Shown here piece by piece: positions 33,734 through 42,009 of a DNA stretch of 47,053 nucleotides (the first letter of the stretch is position 1; every line of letters begins with the position of its first letter). Where the stretch lies: NCBI GenBank assembly GCA_019414025.1, contig DXMU01000048.1, positions 1 through 47,053 on the forward strand, given 5' to 3'. Made by a program: the position numbers and the translations under genes. The notes under the pieces are model-generated. The model did not search any database and was not told the origin of the DNA. It saw nothing but the letters and a program-made list of their open reading frames with translations. This DNA comes from Collinsella sp. GTDB lineage: Bacteria; Actinomycetota; Coriobacteriia; Coriobacteriales; Coriobacteriaceae.

Positions 33734-33953
33734 AAGACGATAGCACCTGCGTTGCCCGCGCTTCCAAAGTTGACCGACTGAGGAGCGGGTTCCGCGGCAC
33801 AACCTGATTTTACCCAGTGAGGAGGCTCTTTTGCAGCCGCTCCACTGTTTATTTACATCTGGCACCCTCAAACAATCAGACGGCAGCCCGCGCTCCCGTG
33901 AGCTGCCCCATACCTCTGGCTATCGCGTCATAAGACTAACCAGCACCGCTTCC

Positions 33954-34304
33954 CTACTTCCCAAAGATCGCCGCAAACAATCCCTTGCGCTTGGGCTTCT
34001 CCTCTCGATAAGAACCCTCAGCTGCCGCTGCAACCTGGCGCGGTTGCTCGCCGTCTCCACGGCGCACAATCTGGTATAGGAACGGCGATTTAACGTATTT
34101 GACCTCGACAGGCGTGGCGTGCACGGTGCTCTCACCGGACAGATGCAGACTCGGGCTGAGCGGCGCCACAATATGCGTCTCGCGCTTGTCGCTAAACACC
34201 ACCGCGGCCGCACGACCCGTCTGGCCGTTTACGGCGATGCGCACCTGCTCGCCGTCGCGGCTGTCCGTTGCCGGACGGTCGACAAAGTAAACCGGCACCA
34301 TCAC
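33954..34304 (-). CDS. C-terminal part of a split zinc-ribbon protein
   Basis: 116 residues, strand-rich (VMVPVYFVDR, EQVRIAVNGQTGRAAAVVF), ending in a basic-acidic tail RKGLFAAIFGK. It is in the same reading frame as the upstream gene, separated only by one TAA and 17 sense codons that read like normal coding sequence (KSIRTWARKARKHKDG). I therefore take it as the C-terminus of one original protein cut by a nonsense mutation. It could be translated separately: a GTG at 34304 has AAGGA 7-8 nt upstream. Confidence 0.65.
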   Translation of the reverse strand: MMVPVYFVDRPATDSRDGEQVRIAVNGQTGRAAAVVFSDKRETHIVAPLSPSLHLSGESTVHATPVEVKYVKSPFLYQIVRRGDGEQPRQVAAAAEGSYREEKPKRKGLFAAIFGK

Positions 34305-34355
34305 CAGGCCGTCCTTATGCTTGCGAGCCTTGCGCGCCCAGGTACGGATGCTCTT

Positions 34356-35291
34356 TTAATTGAGCCCCAGTACAACCTCGGCGTCGTTGCCCGCAACGTC
34401 GAGCGCCAGCTTATCAATGACCACCTGGTCCTTGGTAGACGCATCGACGGAAACGACGCGGAAGTCGCCTTCCTGCATGGCGGGATCGAACGGCCCAACC
34501 TTGGCAAAGTCCCACGGCTCCAAAATGCCCATAAGGCGAACGTCCAGGTAGTTTGCCCGCGGATATGCCCAGTCAAGTACCTCGTAGTACACCAGGGTCT
34601 CCTTGCTCAGGCCCCTGCCCGGGAAGGACGCCATCATGCGCAAGTCCGCCAGCGCCATGGGGAAATAGAAGAGCATCATGTCGTTTTGGATCGCGTCTTC
34701 CACGTCGTGCCCGGCAAAGGCTTCCGCATACTGGTGCACCAGCTGCAGCGCGTTGGCACGTGCCTGCTGCGGCGAGATTTCGCAGGAAATACCCTGCTCA
34801 GGTACATACTCCGCACCAACACCCATGGTCAGGCGCTTGCTGAAGGTGCCGGGTTTAAGCAGGTCGGCAACGCCGATCTTATTGCCGCAGGACGGGCACT
34901 CAAACACACGCTGCGTTGACTCGCCCTCAAAGGACGCTCCGCAGAAGGGGCAAGGAATGCTCACGTGCGTGGCTTCTTGGAACTCCTGAGCCGTGCCGCG
35001 GTCCTCCCACAGTAGATGCTCCAGAACCGACTGATTGCGCCAGTACGAATTAAAGAAATACCAGTCCGGGTCCTCCGGGCGCTCGAGCTGCGACACATGG
35101 GTGAGCTTGAGCAGGCCATCGACAACCGTCAACGGCGTATGGCGAATGCCCAGGGCGCTCTTGGGCTCTCCGGCGTCCGCCTGCCACGGAATGACCGCAC
35201 CGCAATAGGCGCACTCAAAGCTGCGCTTAGCCTGGTGCGAGTACATAGGGCCGCCGCAGTTTTGACATTTAATGGCAAACATCTCGTCCAT
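34356..35291 (-). CDS. Zinc-ribbon protein, N-terminal part of a split gene
   Basis: 311 residues. Two zinc ribbons: CQNCGG..CAYCG (~8-30) and CPFCG..CPSCG (~125-150). The rest (~160-311) is a mixed alpha/beta domain without a recognised name, ending EVVLGLN before an in-frame TAA at 34356-34358. The frame stays open for 17 codons beyond that stop into the next coding segment. The ATG at 35291 has AGGAGG 8 nt upstream. Similar proteins with TFIIB-type zinc ribbons are annotated in Coriobacteriia without function. It is divergent from the cation efflux gene. Confidence 0.82.
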   Translation of the reverse strand: MDEMFAIKCQNCGGPMYSHQAKRSFECAYCGAVIPWQADAGEPKSALGIRHTPLTVVDGLLKLTHVSQLERPEDPDWYFFNSYWRNQSVLEHLLWEDRGTAQEFQEATHVSIPCPFCGASFEGESTQRVFECPSCGNKIGVADLLKPGTFSKRLTMGVGAEYVPEQGISCEISPQQARANALQLVHQYAEAFAGHDVEDAIQNDMMLFYFPMALADLRMMASFPGRGLSKETLVYYEVLDWAYPRANYLDVRLMGILEPWDFAKVGPFDPAMQEGDFRVVSVDASTKDQVVIDKLALDVAGNDAEVVLGLN

Positions 35292-35319
35292 GGAAACGTC
35301 CTCCTTTGCACAGGGGCTG

Positions 35320-35338
35320 TCGACATTAAGTATGTCGA
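35320..35338. promoter_or_regulatory. 7-bp inverted repeat between divergent genes
   Basis: TCGACAT and ATGTCGA are perfect complements separated by TAAGT, 29 bp upstream of the zinc-ribbon gene start and in the shared intergenic region with the cation efflux gene. Candidate operator. Confidence 0.4.
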
Positions 35339-35509
35339 GCAAACAGGCACATGCCCATACCCATGTGGCCCAAAATGGACCACCCAAGCAGACGAGAAGG
35401 TTCGCTCGTTAGCACCGGCAGACTATTGCTGCATTTTCTGAGCATCGGTGCGCGGCGCCTCCGCGCGAGCTACACTATCCCCTTAAACATGATTGTGAGG
35501 ACGACCGCT

Positions 35510-36691
35510 ATGCTATTTGTAAATCGGCTGGTACATACGCTTGTTCCCGGCAGCGAGGGCGAGCCGGTCGATACCTCCTGCCGCACCAACGCGGGCTTCG
35601 CCGCAAGCCTCATCTGCATTGGCCTCAACATCACTCTGTGCCTGGCCAAGGGCATCGCGGGCCTGCTCGCCGGCTCTGTCTCGCTCATCGCCGACGCCTT
35701 CAACAACCTCTCCGACGCCTCGAGCAACATCGTGAGCCTGCTCGGGTTCCGCCTTGCCAGCCGCCCGGCAGACGAAGGCCACCCCTATGGCCACGGTCGC
35801 TACGAGTACCTAGCCGGTCTGTTCGTCGCCGTTCTGGTTTGCGCCGTCGGCATCAACCTGATCCTCGAGTCGGTCACTAAGATCATCAAGCCTTCCCCCA
35901 CTGCATATTCGGTGCTCTCCTTAGCCGCCCTCGTCTTGTCCATGCTCGTTAAGCTCTGGATGGCCGCGTTCAACCGCACGCTGGGCGACCGCATCGACTC
36001 AGAGACGCTCATCGCCACGGCGCAGGACTCCAAAAACGATGTCATCACCTCGGGCTCGGTCTTGGTGGCGGCGCTTATTTCGCAGACGACCGGCTTCGAC
36101 CTCGATGGCTGGGCAGGCCTGGGTGTGGGCATCTTCATCTGCATCAGCGGCATGGGTCTAGTGCGCGACGCCATCAGCCCGTTGCTGGGACAAGCGCCCG
36201 ACCCCAAGCTCGTCCAGGCAATCCGCGACAAGATCATGTCCTATCCGCAGGTCTTGGGCACACACGACCTGATGGTGCACGACTACGGCCCCGGTCGTCA
36301 GTTTGCCAGCGCCCACGTGGAGATGCCCGGCGAGGGCGACGCGTTTGAACATCACGAGATCCTGGACACCATCGAGCACGACATCAAGCGCCAGATGGGC
36401 ATTGACATCACGCTGCACTGCGACCCCATCGCGACAACCGGCGATGATTTGCGCGGCTGGGTCAAGCGCGGCATCATGCAGATCGACCCCGCACTCTCCA
36501 TCCACGACCTGCACGAGCACGACGGGTTCGTTTCGTTTGACCTGGTGCGTCCCGACGGCTTTGATATATCCGACGAGGAGCTGCTGGAGCTCGTCACGCG
36601 CATCGTGCACGAGCGCCGGCCCGACGTCTCATGCGTCGTCACGTTTGATTCGGGCTTTAGCTCGCCCGACCGTCCAGCAGAGCAGCTGTAG
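35510..36691 (+). CDS. Cation diffusion facilitator (CDF) metal efflux protein
   Basis: A 393-residue CDF transporter: a membrane antiporter exporting divalent metal (Zn, Mn, Fe or Co) in exchange for protons. Six transmembrane helices span ~30-215. Site-A residues are in ADAFNNLSDASSN (helix 2) and the SKNDVITSG block (helix 5), with HPYGHGRYEY after helix 2. The cytoplasmic C-terminal domain (~230 on) is longer than usual and contains a second, repeated half (~310-393), resembling the MamM/FieF type with an added module. The ATG at 35510 has GAGGA ~9 nt upstream. Metal specificity is not assignable. Confidence 0.93.
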   Translation: MLFVNRLVHTLVPGSEGEPVDTSCRTNAGFAASLICIGLNITLCLAKGIAGLLAGSVSLIADAFNNLSDASSNIVSLLGFRLASRPADEGHPYGHGRYEYLAGLFVAVLVCAVGINLILESVTKIIKPSPTAYSVLSLAALVLSMLVKLWMAAFNRTLGDRIDSETLIATAQDSKNDVITSGSVLVAALISQTTGFDLDGWAGLGVGIFICISGMGLVRDAISPLLGQAPDPKLVQAIRDKIMSYPQVLGTHDLMVHDYGPGRQFASAHVEMPGEGDAFEHHEILDTIEHDIKRQMGIDITLHCDPIATTGDDLRGWVKRGIMQIDPALSIHDLHEHDGFVSFDLVRPDGFDISDEELLELVTRIVHERRPDVSCVVTFDSGFSSPDRPAEQL

Positions 36692-36703
36692 CCCACTTAA
36701 CAG

Positions 36704-37672
36704 CTAGTTTCCCTGCGCGCCCGAGATGCCGTTTTGCAGCGCGTTCCAGGCATCCGTCGCCATATCACCCAGGTTCTGGGCCGTATCACCCAGCTCTTGG
36801 GCCTTATCCCCAAGCTCCTGTGCCTTGTTGCTCAAGTCCTCCAGCGTATTGGAGCTCGAGCCGTCGGTACCGCTTTGGCCGTCGGACGAGTTGCCCGAGC
36901 TGTTCTTGTGCGTGAGCTGAATTTCGAGGTTGCCGCTGTCGTTATAGTAAGCAGAAGTAACGATCCAGTTGGCATCGACGACGGGCGTTGAGCCATCATC
37001 AGTCAGGACCACGGCATTCGAAAGATCGGCGCCGCGCGACTTAAGGAGCTTCTTGGCGTTGGACCAGTACTGCCCCGGGATATCGCTCAGATCGACGGTG
37101 CTAGACGAGGCGGACTCGGTTTGCTCGGCAGCGGTATCGGCCGTTGAACTCCCTCGCTTGTTGAGCATGCCCGACACAATGGCAAACACAACCGACAGCG
37201 CAAAGAAGATCGCCAGCACGATGAGGATCTTCTTGATCACGCTCGACGAACGCGACGGCTTCTTCTCCTCGTCCTCGCCATATTGCGGAATCGACTTGGG
37301 GTACCCGCGATACGGCTCGCGCGACTCGTAGCGAGGCTGCGCCGTGCGAGGCATATACGTCGTCTGCTGAGGCTGCGGAATAGGATTCTGCGGCAGGTCA
37401 TCATAGGGATTCGGTGTCGAGGCGGCATAAGAATCCTGCGGCGCATAATCAAACGGGTCCGGAGCTGCGTTGCCATAGGGGCCTTGCGAAGATGTAGCGT
37501 AAGAATCCTGCGCCGTGTCGCCATAGCCCATAACCCGGGTGGGCTCGGCCGAAGGCTGCGTCGCGGCGGGGTCGGTATAACCGGGGTTGGGAACAACGCG
37601 GGTCGCATCGGCGCTATCGCCAGCCTGCGCGGAACCGTAGCCGCCCATCACGGTTGTCTTGTCCTGATCCAT
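36704..37672 (-). CDS. Single-pass membrane protein with Pro/Tyr/Gln-rich cytoplasmic tail
   Basis: 322 residues. Residues 1-145 are disordered and rich in Pro, Tyr, Gln and Asp, with repeated DSYA and NPYD-like elements. One transmembrane helix (~147-168) follows a KK stop, then an extracellular Ser/Thr stretch, a ~65-residue folded part (DIPGQYWSNAKKLL..GNLEIQLTHKN) and a C-terminal run of near-heptads (AQELGDK, AQELGDT, AQNLGDM). The extracellular region resembles secreted PASTA-adjacent or uncharacterised actinobacterial domains but is not assignable. Start ATG at 37672 with AAAGGA upstream. It converges on the CDF gene with a 12-bp gap. Confidence 0.82.
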   Translation of the reverse strand: MDQDKTTVMGGYGSAQAGDSADATRVVPNPGYTDPAATQPSAEPTRVMGYGDTAQDSYATSSQGPYGNAAPDPFDYAPQDSYAASTPNPYDDLPQNPIPQPQQTTYMPRTAQPRYESREPYRGYPKSIPQYGEDEEKKPSRSSSVIKKILIVLAIFFALSVVFAIVSGMLNKRGSSTADTAAEQTESASSSTVDLSDIPGQYWSNAKKLLKSRGADLSNAVVLTDDGSTPVVDANWIVTSAYYNDSGNLEIQLTHKNSSGNSSDGQSGTDGSSSNTLEDLSNKAQELGDKAQELGDTAQNLGDMATDAWNALQNGISGAQGN

Positions 37673-37790
37673 GCAACGATTCCTTTCCGTCGCGCGTGAG
37701 CCTCAAGTTATCCATGCATTCTACCCGCGCAAAAGCCTATGATGGGCAGAGTCCGTCGGTATCTACAAGACATGCGCGGGCCTAAGGATC

Positions 37791-37828
37791 AAAAAGCCCC
37801 GCCGGGCCTTGTGGGCACGGCGGGGCGG
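37791..37828 (-). terminator. Intrinsic terminator of fhs
   Basis: On the minus strand GCCCCGCCG pairs with CGGCGGGGC around a 13-nt loop, followed by TTTTTG. Confidence 0.88.
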
Positions 37829-37851
37829 ACAAGCAGCTATGGACAGCAGAC

Positions 37852-39519
37852 TTAGAACAGGCCGGTGATGTTGCCGTCGTTGTCGACGTCGATGTTTTCG
37901 GCCGCGGGCACCTTGGGCAGACCCGGCATGGTCAGAACACTGCCGGTCAGCGCGACCACAAAGTGGGCGCCGGCAGAAACCTTGAGCTCACGCACGGTGA
38001 TGCGGAAGTTCTCGGGAGCGCCCAGGGCCTTGGCGTTGTCGCTAAAGCTGTACTGCGTCTTGGCGACGCACACCGGCAGGTTGCCAAAGCCATTCTCGCG
38101 CAGCTCGGCGAGCTGGCGCTTGGCGGCCGGCGTAAAGTCAACGCCGTCGGCGCGGTAGACCTTGGTGGCAACGGCCTCGAGGGCATCAGCGACATCAACG
38201 CCGTCCTCATAGGCAAACTTGAGCTCGCTCGGCTGCTCAATCAGACGCATGACCTCATCGGCAAGCTCGAGCGCGCCCTCGCCGCCCTTGGCCCAGACCT
38301 CGGAAAGCTTAACGTTGACGCCGAGCTTCTGACACTCGGACTCAATGAGCGCAAGCTCGGCCTCGGTGTCCGTCGGGAAGCGGTTGATGGCGACCACGCA
38401 GGGCAGACCATATACGTTCTGGATGTTGTCGACGTGGCGCAGCAGGTTGGGCATGCCGGCCTTGAGGGCCTCGAGGTTCTCCTCGTTGAGGTCGGCCTTG
38501 GCGACGCCACCGTTGTACTTCAACGCACGAGCGGTCGCGACGACCACGACGGCGCTGGGGCGAACGCCCGTCATGCGGCACTTGATGTCGAGGAACTTCT
38601 CGGCACCCAGATCGGCACCGAAGCCGGCCTCGGTAATGGCAACATCGCCAAAGCGCATCGCCATACGCGTGGCCATGATAGAGTTGCAGCCGTGGGCAAT
38701 GTTGGCGAAGGGACCGCCGTGGACAAACGCGGGCGTACCCTCGAGCGTTTGCACCAGGTTGGGTTTGAGCGCGTCCTTAAGCAACGCGGCCATGGCACCC
38801 TGGGCCTTGAGGTCGCGGGCACGGACGGGCTCGCCGGCAAAGCTATAGCCGACGACAATCTCACCCAAGCGTTCCTTGAGGTCGCTGATGCTCGTAGACA
38901 GGCACAGGATTGCCATGACCTCGGAAGCGACGGTGATATCGAAGCCGTCCTCGCGCGGCACGCCCTGGGCCTTACCGCCAATGCCGTCGATGACGTGGCG
39001 CAGCTGACGGTCGTTCATATCGACGACGCGCTTCCAAGTGATGCGCTTAACGTCAATACCGAGCTGATTGCCCTGCTGGATGTGGTTATCAAGCATGGCA
39101 GCCAGCAGGTTATTGGCGGCACCGATAGCGTGGAAGTCGCCGGTAAAGTGCAGGTTGATATCCTCCATGGGGATGACCTGAGCCCAGCCGCCGCCGGCAG
39201 CACCGCCCTTAACGCCAAAGACGGGGCCGAGCGAAGGCTCGCGCAGGGCCACGGCACTCTTGACGCCGCGACGACGCAGGCCGTCGGCCAGACCGATGGT
39301 CGTGGTGGTCTTGCCCTCGCCCGCGGGCGTTGGGTTGATAGCGGTCACGAGGACGAGCTTGGCCTGGTGATCAGTCGGCTCGTTGAGCAGTGAATAGTCG
39401 ACCTTAGCCTTGTCGAAGCCGTACGGAATAAGGTGCTTAACGTCGACGCCGGCGTTCTTGGCCACCTCGGTAATAGGCAGTGGCGTGACAGAACGTGCGA
39501 TTTCGATGTCAGTAGGCAT
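37852..39519 (-). CDS. fhs: Formate-tetrahydrofolate ligase
   Basis: This enzyme uses ATP to join formate to tetrahydrofolate, giving 10-formyl-THF, the entry step of the folate branch used for purines and in acetogenic or glycine-based metabolism. The 555-residue product has family length and motifs: the P-loop PTPAGEGKTTTTIGLADGL (~65), GGAAGGGWAQVIPMEDINLH, GDFHAIGAANNLL and a C-terminal GSVLTMPGLPKVPAA. The ATG at 39519 has AAAGGA upstream. Transcribed alone. Together with fchA and folD it completes formate to methylene-THF. Confidence 0.97.
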   Translation of the reverse strand: MPTDIEIARSVTPLPITEVAKNAGVDVKHLIPYGFDKAKVDYSLLNEPTDHQAKLVLVTAINPTPAGEGKTTTTIGLADGLRRRGVKSAVALREPSLGPVFGVKGGAAGGGWAQVIPMEDINLHFTGDFHAIGAANNLLAAMLDNHIQQGNQLGIDVKRITWKRVVDMNDRQLRHVIDGIGGKAQGVPREDGFDITVASEVMAILCLSTSISDLKERLGEIVVGYSFAGEPVRARDLKAQGAMAALLKDALKPNLVQTLEGTPAFVHGGPFANIAHGCNSIMATRMAMRFGDVAITEAGFGADLGAEKFLDIKCRMTGVRPSAVVVVATARALKYNGGVAKADLNEENLEALKAGMPNLLRHVDNIQNVYGLPCVVAINRFPTDTEAELALIESECQKLGVNVKLSEVWAKGGEGALELADEVMRLIEQPSELKFAYEDGVDVADALEAVATKVYRADGVDFTPAAKRQLAELRENGFGNLPVCVAKTQYSFSDNAKALGAPENFRITVRELKVSAGAHFVVALTGSVLTMPGLPKVPAAENIDVDNDGNITGLF

Positions 39520-39663
39520 GGGCGGTCCTTTCGTTACCGAATGAGAAAAAGGCCAATTCAGCATAGCACGGGCGCGCAATAGTAAAACGCCCATAACCGA
39601 TGAACGGCGATATGTTTACCCGATGCCCAGCGATAGCCCAACAGCTAGCCAAAACAAAGCGCC

Positions 39664-40731
39664 CTAAACGGTAGGCTCAATCCCCAGGTGCTCAAAGGTG
39701 CGAAGCGTTGCCTGACGGCCCTGCGGCGTACGAATCATCAACCCGCACTGCAACAAATAGGGCTCATAGACATCCTCGAGCGTGCCCGGGTCCTCGCCCA
39801 CCGCGCTGGCAAGGGTCGTAAGTCCCACGGCACGACCGGAGAACGTCTTAGCGAGCGTCTCCAAAATGCGAATATCCATCCAGTCCAGACCGAGCTCATC
39901 GATCTCGAAGAACTCAAGCGCCTGGCGACAGATATCGAGCTCAATGGGACCGTTGCCGCGCACCTGCGCATAGTCGCGCACGCGCTTGAGCAGGCGGTTG
40001 GCAAGACGTGGCGTGCCGCGCGAACGCGAGCCGATCTCGAGTGCACTGGGATGGTCGATCGTCACGCCCAGGATAGTCGCCGAGCGCGTCACAATCTGCG
40101 CGAGCTCCTCGACCGTGTAGTAATCCAGGCGATACGAAATGCCAAAGCGGTCGCGCAACGGGCCGGTCAACATGCCTGAGCGGGTCGTTGCCGCTACCAG
40201 CGTAAACTTAGGAATATCCAGGCGAATCGAGCGCGCCGCCGGACCCTTGCCAATCACGATATCGAGGGCAAAGTCCTCCATCGCGGGGTACAGGACCTCC
40301 TCGACCGAACGGTTGAGGCGGTGGATCTCGTCGATAAACAGCACATCACCCGGCTGCAAGTTAGTAAGGATGGCCGCCAGGTCGCCCGTGCGCGCGATGG
40401 CAGGGCCACTCGTGGTCTTGATCTGAGCGCCCAGCTCGTTGGCGATAACGGTGGCCAGCGTGGTCTTGCCCAGGCCCGGAGGACCCGAGAAAATCACGTG
40501 GTCGAGCGTCTCGCCACGGCTCTGCGCCGCTTCGATCAACACGCGCAGGCTCTGCTTGATGTGCTCCTGGCCGCAGTAGTCGTCCAGGCGCTGGGGGCGC
40601 AAAGTGCGGTCGACATCGAGGTCCTCGGCCGTCAGCTCCGAGCCCACCATGCGCTCGCCGTGCGCCATGGATGCCGCCGGCGAGTTGCCGGGCGTCGCCC
40701 ACAGGTCCTGAGAGTCATCGGCTTCCCACAT
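39664..40731 (-). CDS. ruvB: RuvB, Holliday junction branch-migration ATPase
   Basis: RuvB is the hexameric AAA+ motor that, with RuvA, drives branch migration of Holliday junctions. The 355-residue product has Walker A GPPGLGKTT (~84), Walker B DEIH, sensor VAATTRSGMLTGPLRDRFG and the C-terminal winged helix ending GLMIRTPQGR. The ATG overlaps the ruvA stop as TGATG, so translation is coupled; a GTG one codon earlier is an alternative. Confidence 0.97.
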   Translation of the reverse strand: MWEADDSQDLWATPGNSPAASMAHGERMVGSELTAEDLDVDRTLRPQRLDDYCGQEHIKQSLRVLIEAAQSRGETLDHVIFSGPPGLGKTTLATVIANELGAQIKTTSGPAIARTGDLAAILTNLQPGDVLFIDEIHRLNRSVEEVLYPAMEDFALDIVIGKGPAARSIRLDIPKFTLVAATTRSGMLTGPLRDRFGISYRLDYYTVEELAQIVTRSATILGVTIDHPSALEIGSRSRGTPRLANRLLKRVRDYAQVRGNGPIELDICRQALEFFEIDELGLDWMDIRILETLAKTFSGRAVGLTTLASAVGEDPGTLEDVYEPYLLQCGLMIRTPQGRQATLRTFEHLGIEPTV

Positions 40732-41351
40732 CACGCATCCATTCCAAGTCGCTTAAGCGCCGCGCCGAGCAGATCCTCGACACGCATATTCTGCCCATCA
40801 TACCCGCTCAGGGCAACATCGGTCTCCTGCGGGCTAAAGCCCATGGAAAGGAGCGCCGCACGGGCGTCATCGATCGCCGAAGGAGCGGCGGCGGGAACCG
40901 GCATCGCAACCTGGCCGGGAATCACGTCGACCGGCACAAAGCCCTTATCCTTGGCAAAGGTGTTCTTGAGTTCCAGGATCAGACGCTGAGCTGTCTTTTT
41001 GCCCACACCGGGCACCTTGGCCATGCCCTTGTCGTCCTCAGCCATCACCAGCGAATACAGCTGCCCCACGGTATAGGTGGAAAGCACGGCGAGCGCCAAG
41101 CGCGGGCCAACGCCCGAGACGGACACGAGCCGGTCGAACATCGTGCGCTCATCCTTTGAGGAAAAACCGAAAAGTGTCATGGCGTCCTCGCGCACCTGCA
41201 TACGCGTGTAGAGGCGGACCTCGCCGCCGGGCGTCGGCAACGTGGCCGCAGTGCTGCCCGAGATGCCGAGCTCAAAGCCCACGCCCGACACATCGACGAC
41301 AGCAGAGCTCATCGTGGACTCGACAAGCGTTCCGTGGAGCTGGGAAATCAT
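40731..41351 (-). CDS. ruvA: RuvA, Holliday junction DNA-binding subunit
   Basis: RuvA tetramers bind Holliday junctions and load RuvB. The 206-residue product has the N-terminal OB-fold (MISQLHGTLV..), two helix-hairpin-helix motifs (SVSGVGPRLALAVLS and KVPGVGKKTAQRLI, ~73-127) and the C-terminal UBA-like domain (~150-200) that contacts RuvB. Its ATG overlaps the ruvC stop as TGATG, and its own stop overlaps ruvB, so all three genes are coupled. Confidence 0.97.
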   Translation of the reverse strand: MISQLHGTLVESTMSSAVVDVSGVGFELGISGSTAATLPTPGGEVRLYTRMQVREDAMTLFGFSSKDERTMFDRLVSVSGVGPRLALAVLSTYTVGQLYSLVMAEDDKGMAKVPGVGKKTAQRLILELKNTFAKDKGFVPVDVIPGQVAMPVPAAAPSAIDDARAALLSMGFSPQETDVALSGYDGQNMRVEDLLGAALKRLGMDA

Positions 41352-41872
41352 CAGTATCCGGTTCCTCTCTGTTGATAGAACTCGCCACCGGTGAGGGCGC
41401 GGGTGCGGCTGAGGTTTACGTGGCAGATGGCGCAGGCCAGGGCATCGGCGGCATGGTCGGGATGCGGGTCGTGGTCGAGCTGTGTTAGAGTGCGTACCAT
41501 GTAGGCGACCTGCCGCTTGTCCGCGGCGCCGGTGCCCACCACAGCCTGTTTGATCTGCATGGGCGTGTACTCGCCAATCTCGAGCGCGCATTCCGAAAGC
41601 GCTACGAGTGCAGCACCGCGGGCATGCGCCGTGGGGATGGCCGAACGAACGTTGGCGCCAAAGTAGATACTCTCGACAGCAGCCGTGTCGGGTCGATAAC
41701 GCTCGACGACATCCTTAAGGTCACGGGCGATATGCGACAGGCGCACCGCGAGCGGACTTCCGGCACTGGTCTCGATGCAGCCATAGGCACGGCAGCGAAC
41801 CTCGCCGCGCCGCTCCTCGATAATCCCCCAACCCGTATGAGCCAAACCGGGGTCAATGCCCAAGATAACCAA
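41351..41872 (-). CDS. ruvC: RuvC, Holliday junction resolvase
   Basis: RuvC cuts Holliday junctions symmetrically, finishing recombination. The 173-residue product begins VILGIDPGLAHTGWG, whose Asp is the first catalytic acid; the next are the Glu of AAVESIYFG (~65) and the DHAADALA acids (~140). The start is taken as TTG at 41872 because GGGGAGG lies 5 nt upstream and it gives the family-typical N-terminus. First gene of the operon, with a LexA box ~57 bp upstream. Confidence 0.95.
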   Translation of the reverse strand: MVILGIDPGLAHTGWGIIEERRGEVRCRAYGCIETSAGSPLAVRLSHIARDLKDVVERYRPDTAAVESIYFGANVRSAIPTAHARGAALVALSECALEIGEYTPMQIKQAVVGTGAADKRQVAYMVRTLTQLDHDPHPDHAADALACAICHVNLSRTRALTGGEFYQQRGTGY

Positions 41873-41927
41873 GCCGACCTCCCCTCGCCACAAGCACAGC
41901 GCAAGACAAGGCCCCGCGCATCATTCA

Positions 41928-41941
41928 CGAACGTCTGTTCT
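41928..41941 (-). promoter_or_regulatory. LexA (SOS) box upstream of ruvCAB
   Basis: The minus strand reads AGAACAGACGTTCG, matching the Gram-positive/actinobacterial LexA consensus CGAACNNNNGTTCG at all but one position. It abuts a possible -10 (TATTCT, 41947-41942), so LexA would cover the promoter. It predicts DNA-damage induction of ruvCAB. Confidence 0.75.
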
Positions 41942-42009
41942 AGAATAACACAACGGGGCCAAGATGCTTAGTTGAAGTGTCGGGGCTGGAAGCGAATCCT
42001 ATCCCATAG

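Noticed and set aside
33831..34079. An 82-codon plus-strand frame with GAGGAGG nearby
   Set aside because: The start would be TTG and the product (Ser/Leu/Arg-rich) has no conserved look; it overlaps the antisense coding segment at 33954-34304.
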